Part shown: positions 8,090 to 16,376 of the stretch, piece after piece
Layout: each line of letters begins with the position of its first letter
How positions within the stretch are numbered: the stretch's first letter is position 1
From: JAJDNS01 sp963578825
Lineage (GTDB): Bacteria; Acidobacteriota; Vicinamibacteria; Fen-336
Direction: 5' to 3'
Length of the DNA: 64,000 bases
Assembly: GCA_963578825.1 (NCBI GenBank)
Contig: CAUZDW010000010.1
Coordinates: 1-64,000, forward strand
Made by a program: the position numbers and the translations under genes
Notes under the pieces: generated by a model
The model's database searches: none
The model's input: the letters and a program-made list of their open reading frames with translations, nothing else
Told to the model about the DNA's origin: nothing

Positions 8090-9412
8090 CTATTTGATGA
8101 GACCCAGGACGTCGCGGGGGAGCCACAGGCTCAACGCAGGAAAAAACGACACGGCGAGCAGCGCCAGCACCATGGCGACGAAGAACGGCACGAGCGGCTT
8201 GACGAGCTCACCGATGGAGAGCTTCGCCAGCCCGCACCCGATGAAGAGCACGGTCCCCACCGGAGGGGTGCACAGCCCGATGCACAGGTTGAAGACGATG
8301 ATCACGCCGAACTGGTACTTCATCTCCTCCGGCGTGACACCGAAGGCCGGGGCCAGCGATGTGACCACCGGCAGGAAGATGGGCGTGAAGATCAGCACCC
8401 CGGGGGTCATGTCCATGAACGTGCCCACCGCCAGCAGGATGATGTTGATGAGCAGGAGGATGACGTACGGGTTCTCGCTCACGCCGCGAATGAACGTGTC
8501 GATGAGCTGGGGCACGTCTGCGTAGGCAAAGATCCAGGCCATGGCCATCGAGGTGCCGATGAGCACGAACACCATGCCGGTTGTGGCCGCGGTCTCGAGG
8601 AGGACGTTCGGGATGTGGCGCCACTGCATCTCGCCGTACCCCAGCGCCAGGACGAGGGCGTAGAAGACAGCCACCGCCGAGGCCTCGGTGGCGGTGAAGA
8701 GGCCGCTGACGATCCCGCCCATGACGAGGATGAGGAGCCCCAGCGTGGGCAGCACGCGGACCGAGGCGCGGGCCACGTCGGCCAGGGCGGGGCGCGGCTG
8801 CCGGGCCCCGAGGCCCTGGCGGCGGGCGAGTGTCCCGGCGACGACCACGAGGGCCAGCCCGAGCAGCATCCCCGGCAGGTACCCCGCCACGAAGAGCGCG
8901 CTGATCGAGACGCCCCCGGCCACCATCGCGTACACGATGAAGACGTTGCTCGGCGGGATGAGGAGCCCGGTGGTGGCCGCGGTCACGGTGAGGGCCGTGG
9001 CGTACTCGCGAGGGTAGCCCTCCCGTTCCATGGCCGGGATCATGAAGCTGCCGATCCCTGATGCGGCCGCGGCCGCCGAGCCCGACACGGCGCCGAACAT
9101 CATGTTGCCCATGACGTTGGTGAGAGCGATTCCGCCCGGGAGGAACCCGACGCTCACCCGGGCAAAATCCAGGAGCCGGCGGGCGACCCCTCCGGTGGCG
9201 AGCAGCTTGCCTGCCAGGATGAAGAAGGGGATGGCGAGGAGCGGGAAGCTGGTGACGCTCATCCCCACCCGCTGCGCGATGGTCATTGCGGCCGGATCGG
9301 CGGGAAGGCTGCAGAGCATGGCTGCCAGCGAGCTCAGCCCGATGCAGAAGGCCACCGGCACTCTCAGGAAGAGTAAGAACACGAAGACGCCGGCCAGGAC
9401 GGCGATGGTCAT
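8090..9412 (-). CDS. dctM: TRAP transporter large permease (DctM)
   Basis: A 440-residue polytopic protein of the DctM/SiaM family, about 12 membrane segments with no other domain. It forms the ion-coupled channel of a tripartite ATP-independent periplasmic transporter. Typical family stretches are FILAGKLLATGGVARRLLDF, the glycine-rich MGNMMFGAVSGSAAAAASGIG, TGLLIPPSN in the first half and TPPVGTVLF near the C-terminus. The ATG at 9412 is chosen because it overlaps the dctQ stop as ATGA and because upstream sequence in that frame is not family-like. Operon context with uxaC and an SDR suggests a uronate substrate; this is inference. Confidence 0.93.
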   Translation of the reverse strand: MTIAVLAGVFVFLLFLRVPVAFCIGLSSLAAMLCSLPADPAAMTIAQRVGMSVTSFPLLAIPFFILAGKLLATGGVARRLLDFARVSVGFLPGGIALTNVMGNMMFGAVSGSAAAAASGIGSFMIPAMEREGYPREYATALTVTAATTGLLIPPSNVFIVYAMVAGGVSISALFVAGYLPGMLLGLALVVVAGTLARRQGLGARQPRPALADVARASVRVLPTLGLLILVMGGIVSGLFTATEASAVAVFYALVLALGYGEMQWRHIPNVLLETAATTGMVFVLIGTSMAMAWIFAYADVPQLIDTFIRGVSENPYVILLLINIILLAVGTFMDMTPGVLIFTPIFLPVVTSLAPAFGVTPEEMKYQFGVIIVFNLCIGLCTPPVGTVLFIGCGLAKLSIGELVKPLVPFFVAMVLALLAVSFFPALSLWLPRDVLGLIK

Positions 9413-9930
9413 GGCCGCTCCTCGGCGGGTGCTCGGAGCGAAGCCAGCAGCGTCTCGATGGCGAACAGGGCGAGGAGAATCCCTGCCACCGGGACCACGG
9501 AGTAGACGACGGCCATGGGCCAGCCCAGCGCCGCCGTCAGCTGATCGAGCTCCCGGGTCATAAGCACGAGGCGGCAGCCGCCGTAGACGAGGACGACGAT
9601 GGCAAAGAGGGCGACGAGGCCGGAGCCGAGGATGTCCGCCCCGCGCCTGAGCCGTGGCCCGAGCTGTCGATACACCAGGTCGAGGCCGGGGTGTCCGCCC
9701 TGACGGAGCACCCAGGCCGCGCCCAGGAGCGCCACCCACGAGAGCTCGAACCCGGCCAGCTCTTCGGTCCATCGGCTTGGCTGAATGAAGACGGGCCACT
9801 CCATGGCGAGACACAACCGGGCGAGAAGACGCGACGACACCTGCCAGCCCACGGTGAGGGTCATGACGCCCACGAGCGCGACGAGGACCCGCCCGAGGGC
9901 GCCGTGGATGGCGTCGCAGACCCGGGTCAC
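9409..9930 (-). CDS. dctQ: TRAP transporter small permease (DctQ)
   Basis: A 173-residue protein with four hydrophobic segments, the DctQ architecture. The region SRWTEELAGFELSWVALLGA is the conserved R-x2-EE-L motif around the third helix, followed by GGHPGLDLV. DctQ joins the large permease and is required for transport in two-chain TRAP systems. Both ends are translationally coupled: its ATG overlaps the dctP stop, and its stop overlaps the dctM ATG. Confidence 0.9.
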   Translation of the reverse strand: MTRVCDAIHGALGRVLVALVGVMTLTVGWQVSSRLLARLCLAMEWPVFIQPSRWTEELAGFELSWVALLGAAWVLRQGGHPGLDLVYRQLGPRLRRGADILGSGLVALFAIVVLVYGGCRLVLMTRELDQLTAALGWPMAVVYSVVPVAGILLALFAIETLLASLRAPAEERP

Positions 9931-10979
9931 GACGCCTCGCTCCCGGTCTCCGCCGCGCCCACCGCCCGGATGCGACCCACGAGGTCGCGGATCTCCGGTC
10001 CCGCGAAGTCGTCGTCGTCGTACATGGGCGCGGTGCGCGCACGGAAGGCCTCACGATCGACGTCGCGCACAACCTCGACCCCGGCCTCCTCGATGATGGC
10101 GAGCATCTCCGTTTCGGCCTCCGCCCAGAGCTGCCGCTGATGCCGGGACGCCGCGTCGGCGGAGGCCTGGAGCCAGGACTGCTCCTCGGACGACAGGCGG
10201 CTCCAGGCGTCGACGCCGACGATGAGGATGTCCGGAACGATCGTGTGCTCATTGAGCGTGTAGGCGGCGGTCACCTCGTACTGACGGGTCGTGTAGAGCG
10301 ACGGAGGGTTGTTCTCGGCGCCGTCCACGGTTCCCGTGTCCAGGGCCGTGTAGAGCTCGCCGAAGGGGATCGGGATGGGCTTTGCGCCGAGGAGCTCCAC
10401 GAGACGCACTGCGGTGCGGCTGCGCTGGACGCGGATCGAGAGGCCGTCCAGATCCTCCGGCCGACGCACCACGACGTTGCGCTTCCGGCTGATGTAGAAG
10501 CTCCGCGCTCCCGCGTCGAAGTAGCACAGCCCCTTGAGGCGATACGGGATCGACGCGTCGAGCAGCTCCCGGCCGATCGGGCCGTCGGCCACCTGCCAGA
10601 AGTGCTCACGGTCCCTGAACAGGTAGGGAAGCGAAAACACCTTGATCAGTGGGGAGAAGTTCTCGAGGGGTGCGGTCGAGACCTTGGTCATGGCCAGGCT
10701 ACCGATCTGGAGAAGCTCGATCAGGTCCCTCTCGGGGCCGAGCTGTCCGTCGGCGTAGATCTCGATCCTCAGCCGACCCCCGGACTTCCGCTCCAGGTCG
10801 GCGGCCATGAACTCCATGCCCTTGTGGACGGGGTGATCGCGGTTGAGGCTGTGGGCGAGGCGCAGAACCCGTCCGCCGGCCTCGGGAGACATCGCGCCGA
10901 GCCACAGGCCCCAGGCCACGAGGGTCAGCGGCGTGGCATAGGCCACAGCGGCGACCCAGCGGACGAAGGTCGTCTTCAA
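9927..10979 (-). CDS. dctP: TRAP transporter substrate-binding protein (DctP)
   Basis: A 350-residue periplasmic binding protein with an N-terminal hydrophobic export segment. DctP features include LRLAHSLNRDHPVHKG, IEIYADGQLGPERDLIELLQ with the conserved GQLG-x-ERD, and the hinge region around ARSFYISRKRNVVVRRPEDLDGLSIR. It ends PMYDDDDFAGPEIRDLV, like other members. Uronate-binding DctP proteins carry an arginine that salt-bridges the ligand carboxylate; the Arg in LSIRVQRS is the likely counterpart. The gene precedes dctQ with an ATGA overlap. The substrate is inferred from uxaC, uxaE and kdgK to be glucuronate and/or galacturonate. Confidence 0.9.
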   Translation of the reverse strand: MKTTFVRWVAAVAYATPLTLVAWGLWLGAMSPEAGGRVLRLAHSLNRDHPVHKGMEFMAADLERKSGGRLRIEIYADGQLGPERDLIELLQIGSLAMTKVSTAPLENFSPLIKVFSLPYLFRDREHFWQVADGPIGRELLDASIPYRLKGLCYFDAGARSFYISRKRNVVVRRPEDLDGLSIRVQRSRTAVRLVELLGAKPIPIPFGELYTALDTGTVDGAENNPPSLYTTRQYEVTAAYTLNEHTIVPDILIVGVDAWSRLSSEEQSWLQASADAASRHQRQLWAEAETEMLAIIEEAGVEVVRDVDREAFRARTAPMYDDDDFAGPEIRDLVGRIRAVGAAETGSEAS

Positions 10980-10989
10980 CCGTCGAGTC

Positions 10990-11766
10990 TCACTGGTTCA
11001 CGCCGCTGGCGAGAAAGCCTCCGTCGATGGCGATCACCTCGCCGTTGACGAAGCTCGCGGCCTCCGAGCTGAGGAAGATCGTCGCGCCGACACACTCCTC
11101 GACCTGGCCGAACCGTCCGAGCGGCGTTCGCAGCTTCAGCTCGTGTCCGCGCTCGGTCCCGTCGAGGAGCGAGGCGTTCAGGGGCGTCCGGAAGACGCCC
11201 GGGGCGATGGCGTTCACGTTCACGCCCTTCCGGCCCCACTCGATGGCCAGCGCTTTGGTGAGCCCGACGACTCCGGCCTTGCTCGCGGTGTAGGAGGCGA
11301 CCTCGAAGAAGGCGACGTAGGACGTCAGCGAGGCCACGTTGACGATGCGTCCCCACCCCTGGGCGAGCATCGGGGGAGCGAAAACCTGGCAGGCCCGAAG
11401 CGTCCCGGTGAGGTTGATGTCCAGGATGGAGCTCCACTCCTCTTCGGTCAGCTCGAGCGCGGGCGTCCTCTTGATGCGGCCGGCGCAGTTGACGAGCACG
11501 TCGATCTTTCCGAGGCCCTCGACCACCGCGTCGCGCGTGGCTTCGAGCGAGCCACGGTCGGCGACATCCGTCGTCAGGCGCAGGGTCCGCCGCCCGCGGC
11601 TCTCCACCTCGGCCGCCGTCGCCTCCACGGCGTCGCGCCCCCGGGCGCACGGCACCACATCCGCTCCCGCGTCGGCGAGGCCTAGAGAGAGGGCGCGCCC
11701 AATGCCCGAGGTGCCGCCGATGATCACGGCCACCCGGCCCGAAAGGTCCAGCGATGGATGTCCCAC
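10990..11766 (-). CDS. Short-chain dehydrogenase/reductase in uronate operon (KduD-like)
   Basis: A 258-residue classical SDR. It has the cofactor loop GGTSGIGRALSLG near residue 16, NCAG at the centre of the Rossmann sheet, the catalytic Ser in VNVASLTSYV and the YTASK motif. It starts at a GTG at 11764-11766 preceded by GAGGAGGAA, so the upstream open frame is not used. Similar enzymes in pectin and uronate operons are KduD (2-keto-3-deoxygluconate 5-dehydrogenase) or SDR-type ketouronate reductases. Because no UxuB is in the window, this is the best local candidate for reduction of D-fructuronate to D-mannonate. The assignment is inference from context. Confidence 0.8.
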   Translation of the reverse strand: MGHPSLDLSGRVAVIIGGTSGIGRALSLGLADAGADVVPCARGRDAVEATAAEVESRGRRTLRLTTDVADRGSLEATRDAVVEGLGKIDVLVNCAGRIKRTPALELTEEEWSSILDINLTGTLRACQVFAPPMLAQGWGRIVNVASLTSYVAFFEVASYTASKAGVVGLTKALAIEWGRKGVNVNAIAPGVFRTPLNASLLDGTERGHELKLRTPLGRFGQVEECVGATIFLSSEAASFVNGEVIAIDGGFLASGVNQ

Positions 11767-11777
11767 GATGTTCCTCC

Positions 11778-12509
11778 TCAACGACCCTCGTCCGCGCGCT
11801 GGCCCGCGGCCGATCCTGCCGGGGCCCCCTCCCGGGCTTGCGCGTGCTGCGCATGCTTCAGGTGCTCCGCCATGGCGCCGCGGGCGGCTTCGGGGTCCTT
11901 CGACCGCACGGCGCGAAAAACCCGCCGGTGCATCTCCGCGGACTCCCGCAGGTCCCGAGCGCCCGCCACGGTCTGCCGCCGTTGCTCGTAGAACTGTGCG
12001 GCCACCATCTCCACGAGGGCGGCCAGCACCTTGTTGCCGCACCCGGACGCGAGCGCCCGGTGGAAGCGCACGTCGTGCAGCAGAAACGCCCGCGGATCCT
12101 CGAGCGCCGCGAACATCTCGCTCAGCTCCTCCGCCATCGAAGTCAAGTTCTCGGCAGCCGCGTGCTCGGCAGCGAGGCCGGCCACGCCGACCTCGAGAAC
12201 GCGGCGTGCCTCGAACATCTCGTCGGGTGTGAAGCCGTGGAGAGCCGCCAGGAGCCCGAGCGGCTCCCGGCCCAGGTCGGGGGGGCCTTCGGCGATGAAC
12301 GTCCCGGCGCCGGGCCGCGAGAGGACGACCCCCATGGCCTCCAGCGCCTTGAGGCCCGAGCGCACGGTGGGCCGGCTGACCCCGAGGCTGCGAGCCAGGT
12401 CCCGCTCTCCCGGGAGACGATCCCCGGGCTGGAGCCCGCCGGTCTCGATGAGCTGGCGGACGTGCTCCGCCACGCGATCGCCTGTGGTGGCATGGGCGAT
12501 GGCCCTCAC
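11778..12509 (-). CDS. FCD-family GntR transcriptional regulator
   Basis: A 243-residue regulator with an N-terminal winged helix-turn-helix (GDRLPGERDLARSLGVSR, then PTVRSGLKALEAMGVV) and a C-terminal all-helical FCD effector-binding domain (DVRFHRALASGCGN and EMHRRVFRAV, with the metal-binding His positions). UxuR, ExuR and KdgR-like uronate regulators belong to this class, so control of the surrounding uronate genes by a uronate is likely. It starts at a GTG overlapping the stop of the Gfo/Idh gene as GTGA. Its own operon promoter near 14640 abuts a perfect inverted repeat that is a plausible operator. Activator or repressor mode cannot be read. Confidence 0.88.
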   Translation of the reverse strand: MRAIAHATTGDRVAEHVRQLIETGGLQPGDRLPGERDLARSLGVSRPTVRSGLKALEAMGVVLSRPGAGTFIAEGPPDLGREPLGLLAALHGFTPDEMFEARRVLEVGVAGLAAEHAAAENLTSMAEELSEMFAALEDPRAFLLHDVRFHRALASGCGNKVLAALVEMVAAQFYEQRRQTVAGARDLRESAEMHRRVFRAVRSKDPEAARGAMAEHLKHAQHAQAREGAPAGSAAGQRADEGR

Positions 12510-13522
12510 CTCACCTGCACGCCCTGCCCTCGGGCTGCTCGGTAGATGGCCTCGACGACGGCGAGGCTCTGCCGACCGTCGCGTCCGTCGCACGCCGGGG
12601 GCGTGCCTGTCCGGATGGCCTGGGCGAAGTTCTCCAGCACGCGCCGGTGAGCGGCGGCGCCGTCGAGCTTTGGCGAGGAGGCTCCCGAGATCGCCTCGCC
12701 GCCCGGGACCAGCAGATCCGGCCGTGGGGTGCGCAGGTCGGCGGCCACCACGTCGTCGCCCTCGACCGTCACCGTACCCTCGGTCCCGCTGATCTCGACG
12801 CGGCGCGGGTAGCCGGGCCACGCACAGGTGGTGGCTTCGAGGGTGGCCACGGCGCCCGACTCGAACTCGACGAGCGCCAGCGCCACGTCCTCGCCCTCGA
12901 TCTCGTGGACGCTCGTCGCAGTGAGCCCGCGCACGCTGGTCACCGGTCCGAGCAGCCACAGCAGGAGGTCGACGGTGTGGATGCCCTGGTTGATCAGCGC
13001 AGCCCCGCCATCGAGGTCTCGCGTGCCCCTCCAGCGCGACGCGGAGTAGTACTCGGGTGGGCGGTGCCATTTCACCCGGGCCGAGGCGAGGAGCGGTCGC
13101 CCGAGGACACCGTGATCTATGGCCTCCTTGAGCCGCAGGAGGGCGGGCCTGAGGCGGTCCTGGAAGAGAACCGCCAGTCTCACGTCCGCTCCCTCGGCCG
13201 CCTCGATGAGGGCGTCCGCGCGCTCCGTGGTCACGTCGATCGGCTTCTCCACGAGGACGTGCACGCCCCGAGCCACGGCGGCCAGGCCGTGCTCGGCGTG
13301 GAGCCCGGAGGGGCTGCCAATCACGACGAAGTCCAAACCGACACCCAGCAGGTTCTCCAGTCGTCCGAAGGCCTGCCCGCCATGCTCCGCCGCGAGGGCC
13401 GAAATCTTCTTTTCGTTGGAGCCGTAGAACCCGGCGATCTCGAGATCCGGACAGTCTCCTGCCGCCCGTGCGTGGGTCTCGGTGATCCCGCCTCCGCCGA
13501 TGAAGCCGACCCGGAGCGGCAC
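12506..13522 (-). CDS. Gfo/Idh/MocA-family NAD(P)-dependent sugar dehydrogenase
   Basis: A 338-residue oxidoreductase with the Rossmann start VGFIGGGGITETHARAAG and the family EKP motif (VLVEKPIDV near residue 95). The C-terminal alpha/beta domain contains DLDGGAALINQGIHTVDLLL, with the usual G-x3-D/N-x-G-x-H-x2-D substrate motif. There is no signal peptide, so it is cytoplasmic. A GTG at 13522 that begins PLRVGFIG is the natural start, 1 base after the stop of the PmoA-like gene. Reactions in the family range over inositol, glucose, uronate and aldose dehydrogenation; the substrate here is open, but it lies in the uronate operon. Confidence 0.85.
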   Translation of the reverse strand: MPLRVGFIGGGGITETHARAAGDCPDLEIAGFYGSNEKKISALAAEHGGQAFGRLENLLGVGLDFVVIGSPSGLHAEHGLAAVARGVHVLVEKPIDVTTERADALIEAAEGADVRLAVLFQDRLRPALLRLKEAIDHGVLGRPLLASARVKWHRPPEYYSASRWRGTRDLDGGAALINQGIHTVDLLLWLLGPVTSVRGLTATSVHEIEGEDVALALVEFESGAVATLEATTCAWPGYPRRVEISGTEGTVTVEGDDVVAADLRTPRPDLLVPGGEAISGASSPKLDGAAAHRRVLENFAQAIRTGTPPACDGRDGRQSLAVVEAIYRAARGQGVQVR

Positions 13523-13523
13523 C

Positions 13524-14603
13524 CTACTTCGGGTACTCCGCGACGAACGCCTTCCAGGCGGCCTCGGCACGCTCGGCAGAGAAAGGCCCACGGAGGACGG
13601 CGATCCTGTGGCGAAACACGGTGCTTTGCCCCTTCTCGAGAGCGAAGTTGAGCTCTTCTTTCCCTTCGGAGAAGACCTTCTGGCCGAGCGGGTTTGCCGC
13701 GAAGAGTCCGTATCCCCGAGCGTGCCAGTACGTGGGATAGCCGGGGTTTCCCGGGTGATCGAGCACGAGCAGGACCACGTCCTCGTCGTCGACCCGGCCC
13801 GAAAGGGCCACCCAGCGCGCCCGCGTGCCCCAGACCGCCGAGCCCGTCAGTCCCTCGCTGCTCGTGTAGACGCCGTTGACTCCCTCGTTGTTCATGGCAG
13901 CGACCGTCGTGGGCTTGCCGCTCTTGTCGGTGAACACCTCGGGCTTCGTCGAAGGCTCCTCGAGCGCGCGTGTCACCCGTATCCCGAGGGCGCCCTCCTT
14001 GTTGTCGGCGAAGAGAACGCGCCCGCCGCCGGCTGGGACTGCGAGCGTCGCGATCCGGTCGATGGTGCGGGTGTCTTCGGTCCCGCGGAACACGTATCGC
14101 GTGGTGTCCTTCAGGACCGTGCTCCCGTCGGGCATCACCCAGTCCGCCTCCACCTCCAGGGTTCCCCCGTCGGCGCCACTGGTCGTGCTGCTGATCCCGC
14201 GATGATGGATCGTGCCCATCTTCGCCGCCTCCTCGGGCGAGAGGGCCTCCGAGTTGTTCCAGAAGTCGACGCCGTTGACGTCCCCGTAGTTGAGCCAGAG
14301 GCCGACCTGATGGGGGTGGTCCACCCGCTCTCCCGCTCGCGGCTCGAGGGGGAAGCCCCGTGTGACGAGGGTCCCGCCTGCGGTGCGGATGGGAAACAGC
14401 ACGGGCTTCGCCAGTCGCTCCGGCCAGATGTAGGAGGTGAACGGCGCTCCTCCGATCTGCACGTCCACGCGCCGCTCGTCCGGCCGAGGCGCGACGTCGA
14501 CCTGCGCTCCAGTGGCGCGAGGGATCGCGGGGCCCACCAGGAGGCTCGCGGCAAAGACGGCGGCGGGAAGGCGGCGTGAGGAGGCTTTGCGCTTATTGGT
14601 CAT
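13524..14603 (-). CDS. PmoA-like family protein (DUF6807), exported
   Basis: A 359-residue protein with an N-terminal signal peptide. It belongs to the family annotated as PmoA-like or DUF6807, which has nothing in common with particulate methane monooxygenase beyond the name. Recognised segments are FTSYIWPERLAKPVLFPI, the conserved RVDHPHQVGLWLNYGDVNG and GTIHHRG with paired histidines, and a WHARGYGLFAANPLGQ stretch near the C-terminus. The fold is probably a beta-sandwich of the galactose-mutarotase kind. It is commonly found beside Gfo/Idh dehydrogenases in carbohydrate operons, as here. The ATG at 14603 follows AAGGAAGAG; an upstream ATG at 14687 lies inside the promoter and is rejected. 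It is first in the minus-strand uronate operon. Confidence 0.75.
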   Translation of the reverse strand: MTNKRKASSRRLPAAVFAASLLVGPAIPRATGAQVDVAPRPDERRVDVQIGGAPFTSYIWPERLAKPVLFPIRTAGGTLVTRGFPLEPRAGERVDHPHQVGLWLNYGDVNGVDFWNNSEALSPEEAAKMGTIHHRGISSTTSGADGGTLEVEADWVMPDGSTVLKDTTRYVFRGTEDTRTIDRIATLAVPAGGGRVLFADNKEGALGIRVTRALEEPSTKPEVFTDKSGKPTTVAAMNNEGVNGVYTSSEGLTGSAVWGTRARWVALSGRVDDEDVVLLVLDHPGNPGYPTYWHARGYGLFAANPLGQKVFSEGKEELNFALEKGQSTVFRHRIAVLRGPFSAERAEAAWKAFVAEYPK

Positions 14604-14637
14604 ACCACTCTCTTCCTTGATGTGATCCTTGGGCGGA

Positions 14638-14666
14638 CTTTTATCGCTCTCCGCCGCCTCTGTCAA
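14638..14666 (-). promoter_or_regulatory. Sigma-70-type promoter of the minus-strand uronate operon
   Basis: On the minus strand a perfect -35 TTGACA (14666-14661) is followed after 17 bases by TAAAAG (14643-14638) as a -10-like element. This lies 35 bases upstream of the ATG of the PmoA-like gene. It is the best promoter match in the window and is set in AT-richer DNA. Confidence 0.6.
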
Positions 14667-14682
14667 GCTGTTTTTGAACAGC
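14667..14682. promoter_or_regulatory. Candidate operator: perfect inverted repeat beside the -35 element
   Basis: GCTGTT-TTTG-AACAGC is a perfect 6+6 inverted repeat with a 4-base centre. It directly abuts the upstream side of the -35 TTGACA. Position and symmetry fit a dimeric regulator site; the FCD-GntR protein encoded in this operon is the obvious candidate. It lies between the divergent uronate arms and could serve both. Confidence 0.5.
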
Positions 14683-14882
14683 GACATATCCCGTGAGTGC
14701 CTCGATTGGAGACCCGCTTTCGGAGGATTCGGCCACCAACGCCGCCAGGAGGAGCAGCGTGGCCCATTGCGGAACAGGTCATACCAGCCACTTGACCGGG
14801 GAGGGCCTTCCGCCTAAGCTTCCCGACACCGCGCGACTCGTTCGCTCAGGGCGTCGCCCGGTGCCTGACCCCAAGGATCTGC

Positions 14883-16376
14883 ATGAAGAGCCGCCTTGAT
14901 GAGCTCGAGCTCGACATCCTGCCTCGCTCGCGTACGACCGAAGCTGGCGTCGAGTGGGCGCTGGCGCGCAAGGGCGAGGAGCACCACCTGGTCGCCCTCG
15001 TGCCTCCCGGCAACGAAGCTCTTCTGGACGATTTCGAGGGTCGGACGGAGAGCGACGCTCGCGGGACCCTGCTCGTCGGACCAGCGGGCGCGCGGAACGC
15101 CGCGGGCCTTCGGTCCCACGTGCCGTGGCTCCGCCCCCAGCCTCTTGGAACGGCCACCTCGGCGGGGCTGGGAGATCGTCTCGGTCTCGCCACCCCCGGT
15201 CACGTCCGTGCCGTACGGGCTGCGGGGTCGGGTGTCCGACCGATCTTCGCCCAGCAGTCCATCCGGGAGATGTCCCGCACCGGACGCACTCCCATCGAGG
15301 TGATGGACGACGCGACCTGGGGCATCTTCGGTGAAGGGTGGCGCGAAGGAGTGGGCGCGGACGCCGACCACTTGAAGACACCCGAGGACATCGACTCGTG
15401 TGTCGCCGCCGGCTTCTCGCTGTTCACCATCGACCCCGGCGACCACGTGAGCTCCTCGGCGGACGCTGCCGACATCGCGACCCTGCGGGCCGCGGTCTCG
15501 GCACTGCCGTGGCCCGAGCTGGAGGACACGCAAGACCAGCTACGAGCCCGCTACCTCGACCGGAAGGTGGTCGTCGAGGATCACGAGCTCTTGCTCGACG
15601 AGATCACCCTCTCGAGGGCGGCGGCGAAGTACGGACGGGCCGTGGCCCACGTCGCCCGGATGGAGCGCCACCTGCGCAAGGTCGCCGGTGATCGGGAGGT
15701 CGAGCTCGAGGTCTCGGTCGACGAGACCGAGACGCCCACCGCGCCGGCGGAGCACTACTGGATAGCGAGCGAGCTGGCGCGTCTGGGCGTGCGCTTTGCG
15801 AGCCTCGCGCCGCGCTTCGTGGGACGTTTCGAGAAGGGCGTCGACTACATCGGCGACCTGGACGAGCTCGAGGCCGATCTGGCCGCCCACGCGGCCATCG
15901 CCCGCCAGCTGGGCCCCTACAAGCTCAGCCTGCACTCGGGCTCCGACAAGTTCAGCGTGTACCCGATCGCCGCCCGCCAGACCCGCGGGCTGGTGCACCT
16001 CAAGACCGCGGGCACGAGCTACCTCGAGGCCCTGCGGACGGTGTCCGCCGTCGATCCGTCGCTCTTCCGGGAGATCTATGGCTTTGCTCGCGAGCGGTAC
16101 GAGACCGACCGCGCGAGCTACCACGTCTCGGCGCGCCTCGACCGGGCCAGGCCCGCGAACGAAGTGCCCGAGTCCGGCCTCGCCTCGCTCCTCGAGGAGT
16201 TCGACGCCCGGGAGATCCTCCACGTGACCTTCGGCTCCGTGCTGAACGAACGCTCGAACGGCGAGGGCTTCCGCTTTCGGGAAAAGCTCATGGGCCTCCT
16301 GACCGCCAACCCCGAGGCCTACGCAAAGAACCTCGAGGCGCACTTCGTGCGCCACCTGCGACCCTTCGTCCGATGA
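14883..16376 (+). CDS. uxaE: Tagaturonate/fructuronate epimerase
   Basis: A 497-residue cytoplasmic enzyme of the UxaE family, first described in Thermotoga maritima. It epimerises D-tagaturonate and D-fructuronate and so merges the galacturonate and glucuronate pathways. Family-typical segments include PIFAQQSIREMSRTGR, the acidic FTIDPGDHV, VSVDETETPTAPAEHYW and GPYKLSLHSGSDKFSVYP, whose His, Asp and Glu residues are likely metal ligands. Length is normal. It is the first gene of the plus-strand arm, and its stop overlaps the start of the LarA-like gene as ATGA. The divergent uxaC makes its substrates. Confidence 0.9.
   Translation: MKSRLDELELDILPRSRTTEAGVEWALARKGEEHHLVALVPPGNEALLDDFEGRTESDARGTLLVGPAGARNAAGLRSHVPWLRPQPLGTATSAGLGDRLGLATPGHVRAVRAAGSGVRPIFAQQSIREMSRTGRTPIEVMDDATWGIFGEGWREGVGADADHLKTPEDIDSCVAAGFSLFTIDPGDHVSSSADAADIATLRAAVSALPWPELEDTQDQLRARYLDRKVVVEDHELLLDEITLSRAAAKYGRAVAHVARMERHLRKVAGDREVELEVSVDETETPTAPAEHYWIASELARLGVRFASLAPRFVGRFEKGVDYIGDLDELEADLAAHAAIARQLGPYKLSLHSGSDKFSVYPIAARQTRGLVHLKTAGTSYLEALRTVSAVDPSLFREIYGFARERYETDRASYHVSARLDRARPANEVPESGLASLLEEFDAREILHVTFGSVLNERSNGEGFRFREKLMGLLTANPEAYAKNLEAHFVRHLRPFVR

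Noticed and set aside
7583..9061. Long open frames on the strand opposite uxaC, dctM, nuoG/EF and other genes
   Set aside because: High G+C creates long antisense frames; their translations are low-complexity (His/Asp/Arg/Gly-rich) with no family resemblance, whereas the opposite strand encodes clear homologues.
13524..14603. Methane monooxygenase subunit suggested by the PmoA-like family name
   Set aside because: The protein is a soluble exported beta-rich protein without membrane helices; the name is a legacy label and the neighbours are sugar genes.
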